A stretch of 64,000 nucleotides of DNA from Gordoniibacillus chartarius (GTDB lineage Bacteria > Bacillota > Bacilli > Paenibacillales > NBRC-103111): the NCBI RefSeq assembly GCF_042432825.1, contig NZ_JBHLWN010000021.1:68564-132563 (forward strand). Reading direction: 5' to 3'. Shown in pieces: positions 33,830 through 41,492 of the stretch. The position numbers and the translations under genes are program-made. The notes below the pieces were generated by a model, which saw only the letters and a list, made by a program, of their open reading frames with translations, did no database searches and was not told the DNA's origin. How positions within the stretch are numbered: the first letter of the stretch is position 1; each line of letters opens with the position of its first letter.

Positions 33830-34420
33830 CTAGCGCCCCGGCTTAACGACATTCGCAAACAGCTCGTTCATCGTAAATGTCGCGCAAGGCAGCTTATCCG
33901 ACCGCAGGGGCGCGTCCCCTTCATATACCTCGATAAGCTCGTAAACGCTGCCCCTTAACATATATTGCTCCAGCGATTCCCCGTCCGGATCGACGATCCA
34001 ATACTCTTCGACACCGTATTTGGCATAGGTGGCCGCTTTGCTTAACCGGTCGCGCCGCTTCGAGCCGGGGGACAATATTTCCGCAATGACGTCCGGGGGA
34101 CCTTCAATGCCGCGATTCGTTAAGATATGCTGCCGGCTGCGGTGTACGATCATCACATCCGGCTGCCGCATATCGGTCGGGCTCAAGATCAAATCCAGCG
34201 GCGCGTGAAAAATCATATATTCCGAGCGGCACGATGAATTCAGCAAATACTCCAGCTCTGCGCTGACCGACTGGTGCGGCAGGGCAGGGCCCGGAGACAT
34301 GAGCTCCAGAATTCCGTCTACAATCTCATAACGGTTTCCATCCTCCGGCATAGCAGCATAGGCCTCGTACGTGAACGGGTGCTCGCGCACAAGCTTTTTC
34401 TTATTGTCCGCTTCCGACAT
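33830..34420 (-). CDS. Uma2 family endonuclease-like protein (DUF820)
   Basis: About 196 residues. The PD-(D/E)XK nuclease fold of Uma2/DUF820 shows in the order DGNRYEIVDGILELMSPGP near 28, RQPDVMIVHRSR near 90, PPDVIAEILSPGSKRRDRLSK near 108 and YGVEEYWIVDPDGESLEQY near 137. The DxE-type acidic pair is retained. These proteins are abundant in cyanobacteria and some Firmicutes and their role is unclear; restriction or mobile-element relation is speculation. ATG at 34420 with GAGGG upstream is preferred. Confidence 0.88.
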   Translation of the reverse strand: MSEADNKKKLVREHPFTYEAYAAMPEDGNRYEIVDGILELMSPGPALPHQSVSAELEYLLNSSCRSEYMIFHAPLDLILSPTDMRQPDVMIVHRSRQHILTNRGIEGPPDVIAEILSPGSKRRDRLSKAATYAKYGVEEYWIVDPDGESLEQYMLRGSVYELIEVYEGDAPLRSDKLPCATFTMNELFANVVKPGR

Positions 34421-34510
34421 CCGCATCCCTCATCCCGCTTTTGCCTTCATTATATCACAACCGACGATACTGAAACGCAGGAGGAGCCGACAAGGTCACC
34501 CGATACCGCT

Positions 34511-34981
34511 CTACAGCCCTTCCTTCTCCCGAATATACGCCAGCAGCCGCTCGCAGCCTTCGTTCACCATGTCGTACACTTCTTCGAAATTGCCCGTATA
34601 GTAAGGGTCCGGCACATCGCCGCCGAGATGCTTCGGCACGAAGTCCAGCAGCTTCTTGACTTCCGAGCGATGCTCCTTGGGGGCGAAGCGGCCCAAATTC
34701 ACTACATTGCTGTCATCCATAGCGATGATATAAGCAAACTCGTGAAAGTCGTCCTCCCGCACCTGGCGCGCCCTGATCCCGCTGTCGTCTACCCCATGCC
34801 GCTTCAAAATGCCGCGCGTCCCCTCATGAGGGGGCTTCCCGGTATGCCAATTGCCGGTGCCGGCAGAGTCCACCTTGATCCGCTCCGCCAGCCCGGCCTC
34901 CTGTACCTTGCGGCGCATGACCGCTTCCGCCATCGGCGACCGGCAAATATTGCCCAAGCACACGAACAAGATTTGAACCAT
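34511..34981 (-). CDS. Low-molecular-weight protein-tyrosine phosphatase
   Basis: A 156-residue phosphatase with the active-site loop VCLGNICRS (nucleophile Cys8, Arg14) right after the first strand and the general-acid DPYYTG motif near residue 125. It dephosphorylates Tyr or Arg residues; in Bacillus the relatives are YfkJ (Tyr) and YwlE (Arg). YwlE has a Thr in place of the Ile two residues after the Gly of the loop; the Ile here (GNICRS) favours a tyrosine phosphatase. AGGAGGC precedes the start. Confidence 0.95.
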   Translation of the reverse strand: MVQILFVCLGNICRSPMAEAVMRRKVQEAGLAERIKVDSAGTGNWHTGKPPHEGTRGILKRHGVDDSGIRARQVREDDFHEFAYIIAMDDSNVVNLGRFAPKEHRSEVKKLLDFVPKHLGGDVPDPYYTGNFEEVYDMVNEGCERLLAYIREKEGL

Positions 34982-35007
34982 TTTCTTTGCCTCCTATGCA
35001 ATTCATG

Positions 35008-35056
35008 AAGAAAGCCCGGCCCCGCCAATCACATTGGCTCGGCTCCGGGCTTTCTT
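35008..35056 (-). terminator. Intrinsic terminator after the FhuF-like gene
   Basis: A perfect 12-bp stem AAGAAAGCCCGG / CCGGGCTTTCTT with a GC-rich inner part. On the minus strand it closes the FhuF-like transcript and separates it from the phosphatase gene. Confidence 0.85.
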
Positions 35057-35111
35057 TGCAGGACGGATGCTGCCCTTTCAAGCGCGACAGCATCGACATC
35101 GTCACAGACAA

Positions 35112-35924
35112 TCACTTCTGAGCGACCATATGCGCCGCCAAATACTTCTCTATTTTGCGCTCGTCGCTGATTGCAGGACAAGTATAGCAATATCGATCCT
35201 CGCCCGGCAAACGATAATTCATGCAGCATTTGCTGCGCAGCATGATCGTACAGCCGCTGTGCAGAGGATCCTCAATCGTACGAAACGAAGGAGTTAACGG
35301 ATTGACGGGACATCCGTCGAAGAAGCTGGTATTGACGGGGGACATCAAACAGCCGTACACCTCTTCGATTCTCATTCTCATAGCAACCGAAGACGCTTGC
35401 TCAAGCCACTTCCGCTTCCAGTATATGAACAAATAGGAGAGTGTGCTCCATAAAGTAGACGATGGAATATCGCTGTACCGAATGACGCTGTCGAAGACGG
35501 GAACGACATTCGTCGTAAACACGCTAACCAAATACGCTTCGGTTCGTCCAGCTTCTTCTTCCGTCCAAAGCCGCTCCCCGTCCGCTGTACAATCCTCGTG
35601 AACACAGGCGTCCGCAATATGAAATCGAAGAGCCCCGCTAGCTTCCACGGTGACGGCCAACCGGTTCAGCGATACATCGAGGCCGCAGCCGTGATGAATC
35701 CAGGCATAAAGCGCCCCGGCAGCAAGCGCGCTGTACCTCTTGATAAATAAAGAGCCCGTAACCTTTCGCTCCGGAGACCGGATCGCATGACCGAACGCAT
35801 CCAGCATCCGGAATATCTCTTCATCGTCCATAAGCTTGAACGTGTTCTCCGTCGCGGGCGTATCGCCAGGCTCAAGAACGATGCGATAATTCGCAAGCAA
35901 TACATCGGGATCGACGCTGGACAT
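35112..35924 (-). CDS. FhuF-like siderophore ferric reductase
   Basis: A 270-residue cytosolic protein whose C-terminus carries the FhuF 2Fe-2S motif: Cys233-Cys234-x11-Cys246-x2-Cys249 (CCMNYRLPGEDRYCYTC). The rest resembles the IucA/IucC-type FhuF domain (VTGSLFIKRYSALAAGALYAW near 55). FhuF reduces Fe(III)-hydroxamate siderophores after import, releasing iron. It lies about 100 bases downstream of the siderophore-binding lipoprotein gene on the same strand, with a terminator between them, so it probably is partly co-expressed. No separate Fur box was seen in the short gap. Confidence 0.85.
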   Translation of the reverse strand: MSSVDPDVLLANYRIVLEPGDTPATENTFKLMDDEEIFRMLDAFGHAIRSPERKVTGSLFIKRYSALAAGALYAWIHHGCGLDVSLNRLAVTVEASGALRFHIADACVHEDCTADGERLWTEEEAGRTEAYLVSVFTTNVVPVFDSVIRYSDIPSSTLWSTLSYLFIYWKRKWLEQASSVAMRMRIEEVYGCLMSPVNTSFFDGCPVNPLTPSFRTIEDPLHSGCTIMLRSKCCMNYRLPGEDRYCYTCPAISDERKIEKYLAAHMVAQK

Positions 35925-35954
35925 GGGGACCCTCCTTGGGGATGTTATGGAAGA

Positions 35955-35980
35955 AAGCCGACTCTCGAAAGAATCGGCTT
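35955..35980 (-). terminator. Intrinsic terminator/attenuator after the siderophore lipoprotein gene
   Basis: A 7-bp stem AAGCCGA / TCGGCTT with a 12-base loop is followed by TTTCTTCC on the minus strand. Partial readthrough would feed the FhuF-like gene. Confidence 0.7.
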
Positions 35981-36020
35981 GAACGAGCCTGCATTAGCTC
36001 CGAACAGGTTGAAAGCACTA

Positions 36021-37031
36021 TTACAGCTTCACATCGTAGAATTTGGCCAGCTCGGTCAGCATCTGGTTCGCTGCGATGACGCCGCCCGACGTATTCCAGA
36101 TTACGTCGCTCACCTTATGCGCATTGCCGCTTTTTACAACGTTCATATTTTTCCAGAGCGGATCGTTCAGCCATTCCTGTTCCGTCTTGTTGGCAGCGCC
36201 GTCGCCCGTTTCATAAGTGAAGTAGAACAAGATATCCGTGTCCAGCTCAGGCAGTCTTTCCTTCGTAATCTCGTCGGCAAACGAATTCTTTGCGTTCAGT
36301 ACCGTATCCGGGCGGGCAATGCCGATCTGCTTGAAAATAACGCCGGTAAACGTATCCGTATTATAAATGCGCGTCTTGCCGGCCATGAAGCGGGCAACCG
36401 ATACTTTCTTGTTCAGCTTGTCGCCGGCCTGCTTCTTGAACTCTTCGATGCGTTTGTCGAAGTCCGCAATAATTTTATCGCCTTCGGCTTTCTTATTGAG
36501 TGCTTCCGCGTACAGCTGGAAGTTGTTTTTCCACTCGCCGCGAAGCACGTCGGAGAATACCGTAGGGGCGATCGCCTTCAGCTGCTCATACACTTTCTCC
36601 TGGCGCATCTTGTTGCCGATGATCAGGTCCGGCTTCAGCGCTGCGATTTGCTCGATGTTAGGCTGCGACTCGTCGCCGACGACGGTCACGCCTTCCAGCT
36701 GTGCCTTCGTATGCTCATACCAAGGGTTACCCGTGAACGCCTTCACCGCGCCGACCGGCTTCACGCCGAGCGCAAGCAGCGCTTCCGTACCTTCATTCGT
36801 CAAAATAACGACGCGCTTCGGCGTACCCTTGATCTCGGTTTCGCCCATGCTATGCTTTACTTTTCTTACTTGCTCCGCCGCCGGCGCCGCCGCATTCGCC
36901 GAACCGGCCGCTTCTTTGTTTTCTGCCGCCGGCTGCTGTCCGCAAGCCGACAACACCAAAGCAAATATGAACAATATAGAAGTCCAAACTCCGAGCCTTT
37001 TACCTAGTTGCAGCATTCTTCCCATTGTCAT
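36021..37031 (-). CDS. Iron-siderophore ABC transporter substrate-binding lipoprotein
   Basis: About 336 residues. Signal peptide with lipobox (ALVLSAC-G) ends at Cys27, followed by an Ala/Glu linker and the FhuD/BtuF-type two-lobe domain (PKRVVILTNEGTEALLALGVKPVG near 68, ALKPDLIIGNKM near 125, GGVIAANQMLTEL at the end). It captures ferric siderophore and delivers it to the FecCD-type permeases encoded divergently. I start at 37031, 6 bases after GGGGG; an upstream in-frame extension would cover the Fur box. Confidence 0.93.
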   Translation of the reverse strand: MTMGRMLQLGKRLGVWTSILFIFALVLSACGQQPAAENKEAAGSANAAAPAAEQVRKVKHSMGETEIKGTPKRVVILTNEGTEALLALGVKPVGAVKAFTGNPWYEHTKAQLEGVTVVGDESQPNIEQIAALKPDLIIGNKMRQEKVYEQLKAIAPTVFSDVLRGEWKNNFQLYAEALNKKAEGDKIIADFDKRIEEFKKQAGDKLNKKVSVARFMAGKTRIYNTDTFTGVIFKQIGIARPDTVLNAKNSFADEITKERLPELDTDILFYFTYETGDGAANKTEQEWLNDPLWKNMNVVKSGNAHKVSDVIWNTSGGVIAANQMLTELAKFYDVKL

Positions 37032-37046
37032 CCTTGTCCCCCAAGT

Positions 37047-37100
37047 GAGATTGATTATCATTATGGATTCAAATATACAAAAGCACCCCGCCCTTGTCAA
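37047..37100 (-). promoter_or_regulatory. Fur-controlled promoter of the lipoprotein gene
   Basis: On the minus strand: TTGACA (37095-37100), a 17-base spacer, TATATT (37072-37077), then a Fur-box-like CATAATGATAATCAATCTC (37048-37066) over the start point. The hexamer pattern xATAAT-GATAAT-x-AATCTC matches the Fur consensus in most positions. Confidence 0.8.
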
Positions 37101-37129
37101 TCATTTTATGAAAACTGTTCTCAATAATA

Positions 37130-37180
37130 TGATAATGATTTTCAAAATCGTTGACTTTAGCAAACGGTCCCTTGTACAAT
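37130..37180 (+). promoter_or_regulatory. Fur box and promoter of the permease operon
   Basis: The Fur box TGATAATGATTTTCA (37130-37144) matches the 7-1-7 consensus TGATAATnATTATCA at 13 of 14 defined positions. It ends 6 bases before -35 TTGACT (37151-37156), which is followed by an 18-base spacer and -10 TACAAT (37175-37180). It directs transcription of fecC-D-E rightwards. Confidence 0.8.
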
Positions 37181-37227
37181 TTGTTTTATCAGTTTATTGC
37201 CGAAAACGCTTGTGAAAGTAGGAGCTT

Positions 37228-38208
37228 ATGAAATACGCCGGAATTTTCCTTTCATTAATTGTGCTGGCCGTCGCCATGTGCTGCAGCATTATTTTCGGAA
37301 GTACGGATATCCCGCTTCAGACGGTAATCGATTCGTATACGAGCTTTAACGGCTCCAAGGAGCACTTGATTATTCAGACGACCCGGGTTCCGCGGGCGCT
37401 GATTGCCGCCGCCGTAGGCGCCAGTCTTGCCGTTGCCGGCGCGGTTATGCAGGCGATTACCCGCAACCCGCTCGCGTCGCCCAGCCTCTTCGGCGTCAAT
37501 TCCGGAGCGGCCTTCTTCATCGTCGTCGCAACGTCTTTATTCCATGCGGGCGGCTTTCAGGAATTCACTTGGATCGCCTTCCTCGGCTCCACGGTCAGCT
37601 CGGCCATCGTATACATCATGGGATCTATGGGCCGGGACGGTATGACTCCTGTCAAAATCACATTGGCGGGGTCGGCCGTAACCGCCTTCTTCCATTCCAT
37701 GACTCAGGGCCTGCTCCTCGCCGACGGCAAAATGTTCGATCAAGTGCTGATTTGGCTGGTCGGCTCGGTCGCCGGCAGGGACGTTGCCATGCTGCATGCC
37801 GTATATCCTTACATGATCATAGGGTTCGTCCTGTGTCTGATTCTGTCCAGACATATCAATGTGCTCGCAATGGGCGAAGACGTCGCCGCCGGTCTGGGAC
37901 AGCGCACCGTTCTTGTGAAAGTGGCTGCGGCTGTCAGTATCATTTTGCTGGCTGGAGCCTCCGTCGCCGTTGCCGGGCCGATTGCGTTCGTCGGTATTAT
38001 CATTCCGCATATCGTCCGTTATTTGATCGGCAACGATTATCGCTGGATCGTTCCTTATTCCGCGCTGCTCGGTGCCATTCTGCTGGTCAGCGCCGATCTC
38101 GGCTCCCGGTATATCGCGATGCCGGCCGAAGTCCCCGTCGGCGTTATGACCGCCATTATCGGTGTGCCTTTCTTCGTGTACATCGCCAGGAAAGGAGCGC
38201 GGGTCTAA
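37228..38208 (+). CDS. FecCD-type siderophore ABC permease
   Basis: A 326-residue permease with about 9-10 helices. Family signatures are TTRVPRALIAAAVGASLAVAGAVMQAITRNPLASP near 52-86, the coupling-helix region GLGQRTV near 222 and VAGPIAFVGIIIPHIVRY near 250. It forms a heterodimer with the next gene product to move ferric siderophore. AGGAGC precedes the start; the stop is one base from the next ATG. Paralogous to the downstream permease. Confidence 0.95.
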   Translation: MKYAGIFLSLIVLAVAMCCSIIFGSTDIPLQTVIDSYTSFNGSKEHLIIQTTRVPRALIAAAVGASLAVAGAVMQAITRNPLASPSLFGVNSGAAFFIVVATSLFHAGGFQEFTWIAFLGSTVSSAIVYIMGSMGRDGMTPVKITLAGSAVTAFFHSMTQGLLLADGKMFDQVLIWLVGSVAGRDVAMLHAVYPYMIIGFVLCLILSRHINVLAMGEDVAAGLGQRTVLVKVAAAVSIILLAGASVAVAGPIAFVGIIIPHIVRYLIGNDYRWIVPYSALLGAILLVSADLGSRYIAMPAEVPVGVMTAIIGVPFFVYIARKGARV

Positions 38209-38209
38209 C

Positions 38210-39250
38210 ATGAGCAAATACATTCCGCTGCGCGGCAAGGGCGTCTCCGTCCTCATGGCGAAGAGAACGCTGCTGATAACGCTAGTGCTGTTGCTTGTTT
38301 GTTTCGTCGCCGTGGTCATCAGCGCCGGGATAGGAACGATGCGCATACCCCCCATCGAAGTCTTGAAGGTGCTGCTCGGCTTCGGCGATCCTTCCGTTGA
38401 GATGATCGTGTTGAACCTGCGGCTGCCGCGTATTCTGATCGGCGTGCTGGTCGGCGCATCGCTTGCATCGGCCGGAGCGATTCTGCAGGGCATGATCCGC
38501 AATCCGCTCGCTTCGCCGGATATTATCGGGATTACGGAAGGCGCTTCGCTTGGCGCCGTCTGCTTTTTCTTTTTCCTGTCCGAAGCGGTCTCGATCCACA
38601 TGCTGCCCTTCTTTACGATTATCGGAGCGTTCGCGGGAACGGCGCTCATTTATATGTTGGCTTGGAAGCACGGGGTATCGCCTCTCAGACTCGTCTTGAT
38701 CGGCATCGGGATGAGTGCCGTATTCAAATCGTTTTCCTATATGCTGATGATCTCGACGCCGAACTTTTTCATTGGAGCCAAATCGCTCACGTTTATGACC
38801 GGCAGCATCTACGGCACCTCGTGGGATAAAGATGTGGCGATTTTGCTGCCATGGGTGCTCGTACTGCTGCCTCTTACCTACATTCAAGCCCGTAACATCA
38901 ACGTGCAGCAGCTTGGCGACGAAGTGACGGCCAGCGTGGGCGGCAGAGTGCAGGTGCAGCGGCTGATTCTGATTCTGCTGAGCATCGCGCTCGCTGGAGC
39001 GGCCGTATCCGTAGGCGGCGCTATCTCGTTTATCGGTTTGATCGCGCCTCACATCGCCCGCAAGCTTGTAGGACCGGCCTTCGGCGGCGTGCTTCCGGTA
39101 AGCGCACTGATCGGCTCGCTCATTCTCGTTCTGGCCGATCTGATCGCACGTACCGTGCTGTCGCCGCTCGATCTTCCCGCGGGTATTTTCACCGCTGCCG
39201 TAGGCGCGCCGTTCTTCATCTATTTGCTGTACCGGCAGCGCCAAGCGTAG
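38210..39250 (+). CDS. FecCD-type siderophore ABC permease
   Basis: About 346 residues, second permease of the pair, with the same signatures (LRLPRILIGVLVGASLASAG, MIRNPLASPDIIGITEGAS near 104, SVGGAISFIGLIAPHIARKLVG near 269). The start at 38210 follows the fecC stop by one base, with AAAGGAG inside fecC. The open frame runs upstream through the fecC end, which is not the start. Confidence 0.95.
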   Translation: MSKYIPLRGKGVSVLMAKRTLLITLVLLLVCFVAVVISAGIGTMRIPPIEVLKVLLGFGDPSVEMIVLNLRLPRILIGVLVGASLASAGAILQGMIRNPLASPDIIGITEGASLGAVCFFFFLSEAVSIHMLPFFTIIGAFAGTALIYMLAWKHGVSPLRLVLIGIGMSAVFKSFSYMLMISTPNFFIGAKSLTFMTGSIYGTSWDKDVAILLPWVLVLLPLTYIQARNINVQQLGDEVTASVGGRVQVQRLILILLSIALAGAAVSVGGAISFIGLIAPHIARKLVGPAFGGVLPVSALIGSLILVLADLIARTVLSPLDLPAGIFTAAVGAPFFIYLLYRQRQA

Positions 39251-39283
39251 CACCGAATTCAACTATAAGGAGTGTGGATCGCC

Positions 39284-40096
39284 GTGACCGCTTTGGAAGC
39301 CAAGGAGCTCGCGTTGTCTTACGGTGGAAACTATATTTTTCGCGACTTGAACCTGGTCATCCCGAAGGGGAAAATCACGGTGTTTATCGGCAGCAACGGC
39401 TGCGGCAAGTCGACGCTGCTGCGTTCTATGGCCCGGCTCCTGAAGCCTCAGCAAGGCTCGGTGCTGCTGGACGGCAGCGATATCGCCAAGCTGCGCACCA
39501 AGGAAGTCGCCAAACAGCTGGCCATCCTGCCGCAAGGTCCGACGGCGCCGGAAGGCTTGACCGTGCTGCAGCTCGTCAAGCAAGGAAGGTACCCTTACCA
39601 GAGCTGGCTCCAGCAGTGGTCCCGCGAAGACGAGAAGTCCGTGCGGGAGGCGCTCGAGGCGACGAACCTGACCGAGCTGGCCGAGCGTACCGTCGATTCG
39701 TTATCCGGCGGACAGCGCCAGCGCGCCTGGATCGCCATGACGCTGGCTCAAGGCACCGATATTATTTTGCTTGACGAACCGACAACCTATCTGGATTTGA
39801 CGCATCAAATCGAGGTTCTTGACCTGCTCTATAAGCTGAATACCGAGGAAAACCGGACGATCGTAATGGTGCTCCACGACATTAATTTGGCTTGCCGCTA
39901 TGCTCATCACATCGTGGCGATCAAGGATCAGCGCGTCTATGCCGAAGGGAAGCCTGAGGATATCGTAACGGCCTCCATGATCGAAGCGGTGTTCGACCTG
40001 TCTTGCAGCATTATTCCCGACCCGATCTTCGGAACGCCTCTGTGCGTACCGCATGGCAAGGGCAGATTGGACGTGGCCGGACGGACTAAGGCATAG
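39284..40096 (+). CDS. Siderophore ABC transporter ATP-binding protein
   Basis: A 270-residue ATPase of the FecE/FhuC type. Walker A GSNGCGKST near residue 38, Q-loop AILPQGPTAPEGLTV, signature LSGGQRQR near 140, Walker B IILLDEPTTYLDL near 158 and H-loop MVLHDINLA. It powers the FecCD-type permeases. The GTG at 39284 follows AAGGAG by about 11 bases; the upstream GTG at 39272 abuts the ribosome site. No intrinsic terminator is seen after it. Confidence 0.95.
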   Translation: MTALEAKELALSYGGNYIFRDLNLVIPKGKITVFIGSNGCGKSTLLRSMARLLKPQQGSVLLDGSDIAKLRTKEVAKQLAILPQGPTAPEGLTVLQLVKQGRYPYQSWLQQWSREDEKSVREALEATNLTELAERTVDSLSGGQRQRAWIAMTLAQGTDIILLDEPTTYLDLTHQIEVLDLLYKLNTEENRTIVMVLHDINLACRYAHHIVAIKDQRVYAEGKPEDIVTASMIEAVFDLSCSIIPDPIFGTPLCVPHGKGRLDVAGRTKA

Positions 40097-40143
40097 CCGG
40101 TTGAACGGACATCCGAGAAAACGATTAATTCAAACAACAAAAT

Positions 40144-40172
40144 TATACTGAAGCGAGTGATAATCATTATCA
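40144..40172. promoter_or_regulatory. Perfect orphan Fur box with -10 element
   Basis: TGATAATCATTATCA (40158-40172) is an exact 7-1-7 Fur box. Just left of it are TATACT (40144-40149, plus strand) and an overlapping TATAAT on the minus strand (40142-40147), so it could control a transcript in either direction. No recognisable gene follows on the right. Confidence 0.75.
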
Positions 40173-40379
40173 TTCATGGGTATACTTGTTGTAGAGAGCG
40201 ATGCCGCTGCGCAGCCCTTCGAGGTGGCGTCCGATTCGCTCCGGTTCGTCCGGCTTTCCGCTTTCTGTCTGCCAATTGGCAAGATCCTTACGGACAATGG
40301 GATGGGTTGCCGGACTGGTGCCCGGAAAGGCGCTCGGCGCGGTTGCCGGGTTGGACGCTCGGGATGGTTTATGGTTCAT
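40170..40379 (-). CDS. Possible 69-residue hypothetical protein
   Basis: An open frame whose last 40 codons (KDLANWQTESGKPDEPERIG and on) have gene-like composition and GC-rich third positions, but with no ribosome site before the ATG at 40379. Its stop lies within the Fur box. It could be the 3' remnant of a lost gene. No family recognised. Confidence 0.25.
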   Translation of the reverse strand: MNHKPSRASNPATAPSAFPGTSPATHPIVRKDLANWQTESGKPDEPERIGRHLEGLRSGIALYNKYTHE

Positions 40380-40472
40380 GGGGTGTGATGGTTACCGAGT
40401 TTTAAGTCGCGTCGAATTGCTGGCACGGCATATGGTTGCTTGAGCTGGAACGTTTGGACATGCTTACTGAGC

Positions 40473-40700
40473 GGCTCGCTTGTGGCAGTGGCTATTGGGT
40501 GCGGCTCGCCGGAGGTGGCTTGTTTGTTGGGCGGATAGTTGGCGATAATTTGTTGATGGCGGCTTGCAGGCGGTTGCTTGTTGGGGGCGGCTCGTTGGCA
40601 GATGCTTTTTGGGTGCAGCTTGCTGACGGTTGCTTCTTGGGCGCGGCTTGCTAGCGGTTGCTTCTTGGGCGCGGCTTGCTGGCGGTCGCTTGTTGGGCGC
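40473..40700. repeat. 28-bp tandem repeat, eight units
   Basis: Two 30-bp units (40473-40502, 40503-40532) and six 28-bp units from 40533 to 40700, laid end to end with no spacers. Units begin GGCTTGCTGGCGG and end TTGGGCGC, diverging more towards the left end. The three right-hand units are nearly identical. The unit length is not a multiple of three and no sensible protein covers the array. The flanks (40380-40472 and 40701-40904) hold nothing I can identify. Confidence 0.9.
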
Positions 40701-40904
40701 GGCTCACTTGAGATGAGGTCCTGCAACTAGATAATCTAACTTTAGTAAACCCCGTGAGAGCATGGTCGCAGCATAAGCAACTCCCACGCGAGAGCCACGG
40801 CGCATATGGTGCGCTGCACTCTGACTCCGCAGAACACGTTTTGCATAGTACAACATTCTAACTTCGCGGCACACGCTGTGTCCCACACTGACCCGCCTCC
40901 GATT

Positions 40905-41105
40905 TAACGGATTATGAGGGCTCTATTTCGCAGCTATGGTAGCCTTTCTTAAAAATAGCGGACTTTGGCGGCGCTATCTAACGTCAATCGATGAAATTGG
41001 GCTTGATTTTGCCTGATTGTTCGAAAATAACGCCCTCAAAATCCGCTAATCTTGAAAGACATCCAGTATCGAGTAATATTACGGTTCCGGAAACCTTTAT
41101 TTCCG
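40905..41105. repeat. Interspersed structured repeat, copy 2 (about 200 bp)
   Basis: The second copy of the element at 33590-33790, in the same orientation. It begins TAACGGATTATGAGGGCTC and carries the inverted arm GAAAATAACGCCCTCAAAA near 41024-41042. It shares blocks such as GGCGCTATC, GATGAAAT-GGGCTTGATTTT and CTAA-CTTG-AA-ACATCC with copy 1. Confidence 0.75.
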
Positions 41106-41141
41106 CCAAGTGTGATATCTCTCGCTCACCGGGCAGCTATT

Positions 41142-41168
41142 AAAAAGGAGACAGTCGCCACTGCCTCC
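41142..41168 (-). terminator. Intrinsic terminator of the DUF1540 gene
   Basis: On the minus strand the stem GGAGGCAGT / ACTGTCTCC (one mismatch) is followed by TTTTTAA, 9 bases past the stop codon. Confidence 0.85.
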
Positions 41169-41176
41169 TCCAAGCT

Positions 41177-41332
41177 TTAGATTTTCGGCTCAAATGTCTT
41201 GCAATCCGTTTCCTCGGAATTCGACGCATGCTGTCCTCTATGGCTGACTACATAGATCGAATTGGCATTGCACTTGTTTCCTGCCGCCCAATACTTGCAG
41301 GAATTGACTTCGCAAAGCACGTCTTTAGCCAT
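41177..41332 (-). CDS. DUF1540 cysteine-rich small protein (51 aa)
   Basis: A 51-codon gene with AGGAGG 7-8 bases before the ATG at 41332. The product starts MAKDVLCEVNSCKYWAAGNKC and has four Cys in the DUF1540 spacing (C-x4-C-x8-C, then C near residue 44), with NSIYVVS and a C-terminal TDCKTFEP. DUF1540 proteins are small, probably metal-binding, common in sporulating Firmicutes and uncharacterised. Its own terminator follows, so it is a single-gene unit. It would be missed by a 60-codon cutoff. Confidence 0.92.
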   Translation of the reverse strand: MAKDVLCEVNSCKYWAAGNKCNANSIYVVSHRGQHASNSEETDCKTFEPKI

Positions 41333-41492
41333 CTGTACTCACCTCCTGAGTTCTAGTATGGCTATTTGACGTGTTTTTAGACTTTATTCCCATAGGCGTG
41401 AAAAGCAAGCGCCCGCCTTTGCCGCGCAATGTTCAGCGGTTAGGACGGGCGTTTGATGTTTCGTTGAAGGGGCTCCGAATAGGAGCCTTTTC

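Noticed and set aside
38282..39262. Minus-strand open frames across the siderophore permease genes
   Set aside because: Arg/His/Gln-rich shadow sequences without ribosome sites; the permease motifs are clearly on the plus strand.
40473..40700. CRISPR-like array because units are 28 bp
   Set aside because: The units are directly adjacent with no unique spacers and are not identical; no cas genes are present. It is a minisatellite.
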